38,806 bases of DNA. Source: an uncultured Opitutia bacterium. Lineage in GTDB: Bacteria > Verrucomicrobiota > Verrucomicrobiia > Opitutales > Opitutaceae. The position numbers and the translations under genes are program-made. The notes below the pieces were generated by a model. The model was not told the origin of the DNA. It did no database searches and saw only the letters and a program-made list of their open reading frames with translations. Where the stretch lies: NCBI GenBank assembly GCA_903896015.1, contig CAITWF010000098.1, forward strand, positions 64,001 to 102,806, written 5' to 3'. Positions 33,574 to 38,806 of the stretch are shown here, in pieces (position 1 is the stretch's first letter; every line of letters begins with the position of its first letter).

Positions 33574-35490
33574 TTAATTTCCGCCGCGGACGCGTGCGAG
33601 CGTCTCGCGTGCGTCGGGAAAATTCGGGTTGAGCTGCAACACCGACTCAAACGCCGCGATCGCTTCGTCGCGCCGGCCGAGTTGGAGCTGGGCCATCCCG
33701 AGCGCGAACAAGGCGTCAGGAAAATTAGGCCGCTGCGCCACGGCCGCGCGATAGTGTGCAACCGCCTCGGTGGGTTTGCCCGCATCGAAAAGCAGGTTCG
33801 CAAAATTGAAATGGGCCGCGGGATAGTCGGGACGCAGCTTGAGCGCCGCCTCGTAATGCGCCGTCGCCTCGGGATTCCGATCCAGCGCGCTGAGCACATT
33901 CGCGAGATCGAAATGTGCCTCGGCGAAATCGGGCTTGAGGCGCAACGTCGTCTCGAAGTGCGCGATCGCCTCGGCGCGGCGACCGGCCCTTGCGAGCGCA
34001 ATGCCGAGTTCGTGATGCGCGTCGACGTAGTCGGGCTTCGTCCGCAGCGCCCCTTCGTAGTGCGCGATCGCTTCAGCAATTTTTCCATTGCGTACGAGAT
34101 CGTCGCCGAGCGAAACGTGCGCGACGGCGAAAGCGGGAAAGATCTTCAATGACGCGGCGTGGTGCTCCGCCGCCTCGTCGTAGCGGCCCGCGCGATCGAA
34201 CGCTTGGCCGAGCATCTCGTGGGCGAGCGCGTTGCCGGGGCGCTTCGCGACGGTGTCGCCCCAGATCGCGAGTTCGCTGCGGTAGTCTTCGTTGCGACGG
34301 ATCGTGAGAGTGATGCACCCGAGTGCCGGCAGCAGCCAAAGCCAGCCAGTGCGCGGCCCGAGCCACGCTGCCACGCCTAGCACAAGCGCAGTGATCACGG
34401 CGGCGAGCGGCAGATACATTCGGTGCTCGACGATCATCTGCGTGGTGCCGGGGACGAGGCTCGTGACCGCGAGACTAGCGAAAAACCAGCAGCCGAGAAA
34501 CCCGAGCGCCGGTTTTCGCCACACCGCCAGCAACGTCGCGCCCGCGAGGCCGAGCACCAAAACCATTTCGAGCATCACATCCGCCGTGTGATCGATCCAG
34601 AAGCTGCCGTATTCGAACACGAGCGGCGCCGGCCAGAGCGAAAGTTTGAGATAATGCGCGATGGCGCGGAACTGCGTCAGCTCGTAGTCCCACCAGCTCA
34701 CGCCGACATCAAAGCCGGCCGAGCCCCCGCGATTTCCACCCGTGCTCGCGACGCACAGCGCGAGCACGATCCACGTGGACGCGAGCGCCGCGTAGAAGGT
34801 TTTCCGCTGGGCAAGCGCGGCGCGAAACGCGCCCGCGAAAAACGTTCGATCGAGGAGGAGCACGACGATCGGGGCGGAGACCATCACTTCCTTCGTGGCC
34901 ATGCCGAGCGCGCAGGCGACGACGGAAAACGCGAACCAAGCGCGTTGGGGGCAGCCCGCACCACCTTCAGCCGCGTCTACGCCGCGGACTAAAAAATAGA
35001 GCGTGAGCAAATAAAACAGACCCATCAGCGACTCAGCGCGTTGAATCGTGTAGGTGATCGATTCCGTCTGGAGCGGATGAACGATCCACAGGTCGGCGAT
35101 CGCAAGCGAAAGTGCAAGGGCGTTGGGCGCGAAGCGCGTGCGGGCGAGTGTACGGCGAACGAGGCCAAACAACGTTAGTCCTGCGCCGAGGTGAATCGCG
35201 AGGTTGAGCGCGTGGTAGCTCCAGACGGCGGTGCCGCTGGCGGCGTAGTTAGGCGCGAGGGAAAGATTCAGGACCGGGCGGCCCTGCACGGTGACAGCCG
35301 CGTCGGGTGGCGAGAGCGGTCCCCACGGCGGCCACAATGAGCGAATCGTGGGATTGGAGGTAATCGACGAGGCGTCGTCGAAGATGAACGGGCCGGAAAA
35401 ACTATTGTGGTAAGCGACGAAACCCGTGAGCACGAGCGCAGCGGCGGCGAGGTAAATTCTCGCCGGGCGCACGGATTCGATCGGGGCCAT
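33574..35490 (-). CDS. TMTC-like polytopic membrane protein with C-terminal TPR repeats
   Basis: A 638-residue protein. About ten transmembrane helices occupy residues 10-400, with an N-terminal loop NSFSGPFIFDDASSI holding the Asp-Asp pair (38-39) typical of GT-C glycosyltransferases. HPLQTESITYTIQRAESL and VEHRMYLP are conserved in bacterial relatives of the TMTC/O-mannosyltransferase-like family. From about 420 to 635 there are six tandem TPRs, several with the pattern PDYxxAHxxLGxALxxxG. Family knowledge suggests a membrane glycosyltransferase or assembly protein, with TPRs binding a partner; acceptor and donor are unknown. Its stop lies 9 nt from the stop of the convergent PEPCK-like gene, and a terminator separates it from the upstream TonB receptor gene. 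Confidence 0.82.
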   Translation of the reverse strand: MAPIESVRPARIYLAAAALVLTGFVAYHNSFSGPFIFDDASSITSNPTIRSLWPPWGPLSPPDAAVTVQGRPVLNLSLAPNYAASGTAVWSYHALNLAIHLGAGLTLFGLVRRTLARTRFAPNALALSLAIADLWIVHPLQTESITYTIQRAESLMGLFYLLTLYFLVRGVDAAEGGAGCPQRAWFAFSVVACALGMATKEVMVSAPIVVLLLDRTFFAGAFRAALAQRKTFYAALASTWIVLALCVASTGGNRGGSAGFDVGVSWWDYELTQFRAIAHYLKLSLWPAPLVFEYGSFWIDHTADVMLEMVLVLGLAGATLLAVWRKPALGFLGCWFFASLAVTSLVPGTTQMIVEHRMYLPLAAVITALVLGVAAWLGPRTGWLWLLPALGCITLTIRRNEDYRSELAIWGDTVAKRPGNALAHEMLGQAFDRAGRYDEAAEHHAASLKIFPAFAVAHVSLGDDLVRNGKIAEAIAHYEGALRTKPDYVDAHHELGIALARAGRRAEAIAHFETTLRLKPDFAEAHFDLANVLSALDRNPEATAHYEAALKLRPDYPAAHFNFANLLFDAGKPTEAVAHYRAAVAQRPNFPDALFALGMAQLQLGRRDEAIAAFESVLQLNPNFPDARETLARVRGGN

Positions 35491-35524
35491 GCCTCAGCTA
35501 GGCAGAAGTCGTTTTTGAAAACAA

Positions 35525-35551
35525 TCGCGCCGCGCGAAAGGCGCGGCGCGA
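35525..35551 (-). terminator. Intrinsic terminator of the TonB-receptor gene
   Basis: TCGCGCCGCGC and GCGCGGCGCGA form a perfect 11-bp stem around a 5-nt loop. On the minus strand the tail reads TTGTTTTC. It lies 24 nt after the receptor stop and 34 nt before the TPR gene start, so the two genes are likely transcribed separately. Confidence 0.85.
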
Positions 35552-35575
35552 CGGTGCGAGCGAGGCTGAGTCGCG

Positions 35576-38500
35576 TCAGAACGAGATCGTGCTCGACCAG
35601 ACGTAGGTGCGGGGCTGCTGATCGAAGGTCGCATCCAAGATGGCGCTGGGACCGTATCCCGCCGTGGGGCTGGGCAGAACGAGAACGTGGTAGCGGTTGA
35701 ACATGTTGGCAATGTTGAGCTGCGTGCGGAAGCCGTAGCGTTTGCCGATGCGCCGGGAGTAGCCGATTACACCGTCGAAACGCGTCTGCGTCGGCCACAT
35801 ATAGAGGGAGCGCGGGGCATTGTTCGGATCGGAGAGGCCGTTCGGGTAATAGTAATATTGGCGGTATTGCCAGCCGAGCGAGACGGTGCCGCCGATGCTG
35901 ATACCCTTCGCGAAACCCTCGGAGAACGTGTAGTTGTTCGTGAAAACAAAACTGTAGGTCGGATAGCCGGTGGATTTTTCGCCAGCGATATTGGTGACGA
36001 TCGTGCCGGGCGGCGTGAAGCCGGGGTTGATCTGGATTTTCGAAATCGGGAGGCCAGTCGCTCCGGTGAGGATGGGGCCGTGAATAGCGATTGCGGGATC
36101 GGCGGCGCCAAGCAAGATCACGCCGGCACGGCTGGTGCGGCTGATCGCGCCGGTGACGGCTTGCGGGTTGGCATAATACGCGTCGCCGGACGTGCTCATT
36201 TTCGTGATCGTGAGCGGAATCGCACCGGTGGCGGTGGAGGCGACAGGGACGTTGGCTCCCGCGGAATTCACGTAGACGACGGTTCCATCCTTGTAGGTAA
36301 CCTGGCCGGCGGCGTTGGCGTAGAATTGATCGTTGTAGAGCTGCGGGAAGGTGCGGGTCGAATCGACGGTGCCGTCGGTCTTCGCGGCGGAAAGACGCAT
36401 GCGCCAGTTATTGGTGGGGGCGGCGGTAAGCGCGACCTGCACGCCCTGAGCTTTGCGGTCGAGGTTGAGCCAGACGCTCGGAGCGTTGTAGAGGCCGTTG
36501 AGACCGCTCGGGTTGATGTCGAAGAGGAGCGTGCTGGTAAGCGAGGACTCTTCGTTTTTTGATTTCGCGTGATAGACGGCGATCGAACCAGAGAGGGTCT
36601 TGGTGGCATTGGTGATCTTGAGGCCGACCTCCTGACCGACGCCGTGCGCGGAAACCGGATAGTCGCCCAGCGGGCCCGCCACGTATATCGCGGGCGGATC
36701 GTAAGAGTCAGAGACGGAGGCGTAGGCGCGCAGCCACGGGCGAATCGCGTAGTCAACGCCGGCGTTGAAGCTGAGGGATTTCGTGTCGAGCGAGGAATTC
36801 ACGCTGCCGAGAGAGGGAGGCGCGGCTTCGGTGGCCTGCAACGAGTAGGAGTCGCCAGCGCGCAGGCCGAAGAGGACGTCGAGTTTGCCGTCGAGCCAGT
36901 TGGTGTAGTTCGCGCCGTAGATGCCCTTGTTAATCGTTTCGCCGACACGGTAGTCGCCGAGTGCACTGAGGCCGCCGGGGAAAAGACCCTCGGGATTGGA
37001 CGGCGAGATGAGATTTTTCTGGGGCGGGTTGGTCATCACGCGGACGTAATTCTGGCCGTTGTAGGTAACGCGATTGGCGACGCGCGGCTCCCAGAGCGGG
37101 CGGCGCTGCGGGCCGTCGGCGACCGAATACCAGAGGGGACCGGTGTAGGAGTAGCCGGTACCGATCGCGGTGTTGGTGGTGATCGGGTTGAAGTTGGCGT
37201 CGGCCTTCACATAGTCATACGTGATGACGGCACCGTCGGTGCGAACAAAGTCAGCGCCAATGATGCTTTGACTGTGAACTTTTCCGTCAAAGAAATCGTT
37301 CGTCGCGAGCGCGGAGAAACGGATCGTCTTTTGGCGGACGGGCTGGGCGAGATCGGAAACGGGCATGCCGCCGGTCTGGCCGATGGCCCACGTGCCGGTG
37401 GGGTTGGTGGCAACATTGGGCGCGGCGAACGTGATGGTGTTACCGACGCGCGAATCGAAGGTGGTGCGGTAGCCGAGCGCGAGCTGGGTGGTGAGCCAGC
37501 TGTTCCATTTCGTGTCGGCGGTCAGCGAGGTGAATTTATTCTTGGTGTATTCGTTGGTGTTCCACCACGAGGCATAGGAGTCGACGTTGTCCCAGTTGAT
37601 TTTGCCGTTGCCGATGTAACCGGCGCCACTGGCGCCGCCGCTGGCCGCAGCTTGGAGCTGGTTCGTCGCGAGGAGATAGCGAAGGCGCTGGCCGTTGCGG
37701 ATGTCGTTCGCGGCGCTGAGGGCGGTAAAGGCCTGGTTGCCGGTGCCGGCGATGCGGTTATATTCGCTCGTCTCTCCGGACCAACGGAGCAGCGTCTTGT
37801 GCGGAAGCTTGAACGCGAGTTGGAGGTAGAGGCCGTTCATCGGTCCGCCGAGGTAAATGCGCCGGCCACCTTGGGCGTATTGATCGGTGGCAGCGAGGCG
37901 CACAGCAACTTTCTCGTTGGACCAGCCAAAGTCGAAGAGGCCGAGCTTTTGACCGTATTGGTTAACCTGAAACTGAAAGGAGCCGAAGGGCTTCTGGTTG
38001 AAGCGCGCCTGCTTCGACACGACGTTGATCACGCCGCCGGCACCGCCGACGCCGTAGAGGAGCGATTGCGGGCCGTTGATGACCTCAACGCGCTCGATGT
38101 CGAAATTGCTTGAGAAGCCGGTGCCGGTCGCGCCGGACTGGATGTAGGTGTTCACCGGCATGAAACCGTCGCGCTCCATCGTCGGCGCGGTGAGGCCGCG
38201 GAGGGCGAGAAAGGAGTTGGCGTTGCGATCGCCGGGCTGCGTGCTGGTCGACGACGTCGAGGGCGACGCGAGCGCCGAGCCCGCGCCAGCGGAGAACGCG
38301 GTAATCATGTCCTCAACGGAGACGGCGCCGACATCCTTCATGAAGGCCTCGTTGAAGATGTCGGCCGAGACCGGCATGCGATCGAGTTCGGTGTTGAAAC
38401 GGGTGATCGAGTTGGAGTTCAGCGCGCCGTAGCTTTTGTCGGAATCAGCGAGGACTTCGAATGCAGAGAGCGCCACGGTCTCTTCTGGTGGTGGAGAAGC

Positions 38501-38602
38501 GGGGCGCGCGACGGTTTGCGAGTGCGCCGCAGAGGCGAGCGCCAAGCCGCCGAACACAATGAGAGCACGGCGGATGGCAGGGAGCATGGGTTTGGTAGTC
38601 AT
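35576..38602 (-). CDS. TonB-dependent outer-membrane receptor
   Basis: A 1008-residue receptor. A signal peptide (PAIRRALIVFGGLALASAAHS) is followed by an ETVALSAFEVLAD segment common before the plug in Opitutaceae receptors. The plug domain ends with VEVINGPQSLLYGVGGAGGVINVVSK. A long beta-barrel with alternating aromatic strands ends in a terminal Phe (YVWSSTISF), the outer-membrane insertion signature. The ligand cannot be read from sequence; siderophore, cobalamin or oligosaccharide uptake are all possible. No TonB, SusD or transporter gene is adjacent. I chose the ATG at 38602, which precedes the signal peptide closely; one 20 codons upstream is less likely. The upstream leader has two strong hairpins. 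Confidence 0.93.
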   Translation of the reverse strand: MTTKPMLPAIRRALIVFGGLALASAAHSQTVARPASPPPEETVALSAFEVLADSDKSYGALNSNSITRFNTELDRMPVSADIFNEAFMKDVGAVSVEDMITAFSAGAGSALASPSTSSTSTQPGDRNANSFLALRGLTAPTMERDGFMPVNTYIQSGATGTGFSSNFDIERVEVINGPQSLLYGVGGAGGVINVVSKQARFNQKPFGSFQFQVNQYGQKLGLFDFGWSNEKVAVRLAATDQYAQGGRRIYLGGPMNGLYLQLAFKLPHKTLLRWSGETSEYNRIAGTGNQAFTALSAANDIRNGQRLRYLLATNQLQAAASGGASGAGYIGNGKINWDNVDSYASWWNTNEYTKNKFTSLTADTKWNSWLTTQLALGYRTTFDSRVGNTITFAAPNVATNPTGTWAIGQTGGMPVSDLAQPVRQKTIRFSALATNDFFDGKVHSQSIIGADFVRTDGAVITYDYVKADANFNPITTNTAIGTGYSYTGPLWYSVADGPQRRPLWEPRVANRVTYNGQNYVRVMTNPPQKNLISPSNPEGLFPGGLSALGDYRVGETINKGIYGANYTNWLDGKLDVLFGLRAGDSYSLQATEAAPPSLGSVNSSLDTKSLSFNAGVDYAIRPWLRAYASVSDSYDPPAIYVAGPLGDYPVSAHGVGQEVGLKITNATKTLSGSIAVYHAKSKNEESSLTSTLLFDINPSGLNGLYNAPSVWLNLDRKAQGVQVALTAAPTNNWRMRLSAAKTDGTVDSTRTFPQLYNDQFYANAAGQVTYKDGTVVYVNSAGANVPVASTATGAIPLTITKMSTSGDAYYANPQAVTGAISRTSRAGVILLGAADPAIAIHGPILTGATGLPISKIQINPGFTPPGTIVTNIAGEKSTGYPTYSFVFTNNYTFSEGFAKGISIGGTVSLGWQYRQYYYYPNGLSDPNNAPRSLYMWPTQTRFDGVIGYSRRIGKRYGFRTQLNIANMFNRYHVLVLPSPTAGYGPSAILDATFDQQPRTYVWSSTISF

Positions 38603-38720
38603 GACAGGGGGATCGAGGGGAACCACGCGCAGGTCGGCGCGCAGAGCAGAGACGAGAAGCAACTAAACCTAAAGACGGCGGTTGAGCGGGACAAGAAATG
38701 CCGGATGTGATTGGCTGCCG

Positions 38721-38769
38721 GGCCGATGAATGAGAACATCGGCCGAGAAAGCGGTCACCCCGTGGGTGA
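38721..38769 (-). promoter_or_regulatory. Two consecutive hairpins in the upstream region of the TonB-receptor gene
   Basis: GGCCGATG (38721-38728) and CATCGGCC (38737-38744) form a perfect 8-bp stem with an 8-nt loop. TCACCC (38755-38760) and GGGTGA (38764-38769) form a 6-bp stem with a 3-nt loop. They lie 119-167 nt before the start codon. No T run follows, so they are not obvious terminators. They could be part of a regulatory leader or an operator. I do not recognise a cobalamin or other known riboswitch core, and the region is cut by the window edge. Confidence 0.5.
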
Positions 38770-38806
38770 GCCTGAAACGGCGCTGGTGCCCGTCGCCGGC
38801 GAAGAG

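Noticed and set aside
36569-38113. 514-codon plus-strand frame opposite the TonB receptor
   Set aside because: Gly/Val/Arg/Glu-rich shadow; the minus strand has a full signal peptide, plug and barrel.
38663-38806. Cobalamin riboswitch upstream of the TonB receptor
   Set aside because: No B12-box-like core could be found by eye; only two simple hairpins are visible.

Overview
This is a GC-rich chromosomal window that looks like Verrucomicrobiota, most likely the Opitutaceae (Opitutus/Lacunisphaera type). That placement is inference from gene content: a giant autotransporter-type beta-strand-repeat protein and a second small protein that both end in PEP-CTERM sorting signals, a large TonB-dependent receptor, a TMTC-like membrane TPR protein, and a very large PEPCK-like enzyme beside pyruvate phosphate dikinase. 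I see no phage, insertion sequence, CRISPR array or rRNA. The many long open frames opposite real genes are codon-bias shadows.

Layout. 1-1369 (-): 5' two thirds of ligA, running off the left edge. 1543-2364 (+): a lipoprotein with an odd tail, next to tRNA-Pro(GGG) (2427-2503, -). 2688-4656 (+): a two-gene sugar-type operon (Gfo/Idh/MocA oxidoreductase and TIM-barrel isomerase). 4767-10289 (+): a 1840-residue PEP-CTERM protein with about 13 beta-strand repeats, closed by a hairpin shared with the convergent operon. 10317-17426 (-): a five-gene operon garR-garL-gudD-DUF4450-like-SDR, divergent from a GntP-type permease (17598-19031, +); a perfect 16-bp inverted repeat lies between them. 19054-21310 (+): NIPSNAP-like Tat protein and DUF3300-like protein. 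21330-23322: divergent flavin reductase and Xaa-Pro aminopeptidase. 23360-25384: two small membrane proteins and a lipoprotein. 25458-28965 (+): cysteine dioxygenase and pyruvate phosphate dikinase (ppdK) with a textbook terminator. 29075-29794 (-): small PEP-CTERM protein. 30103-33564 (+): probable PPi-type PEP carboxykinase with a hairpin that buries its ribosome-binding site. 33574-38602 (-): TMTC-like TPR membrane protein and TonB-dependent receptor with a structured leader.

How it works together. The 10.3-19.0 kb block is a hexarate (glucarate/galactarate) catabolic locus: GntP-type uptake, dehydration by GudD, cleavage by GarL to pyruvate and tartronate semialdehyde, and reduction by GarR to glycerate. 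A secreted DUF4450-like protein and an SDR in the same operon suggest the acid comes from a polysaccharide or oligosaccharide. PpdK and the PPi-PEPCK candidate could form a pyrophosphate-linked pyruvate-PEP-oxaloacetate node. Glycerate kinase, a uronate dehydrogenase of the known type, a transcription factor for the hexarate operon and an exosortase are not in the window.
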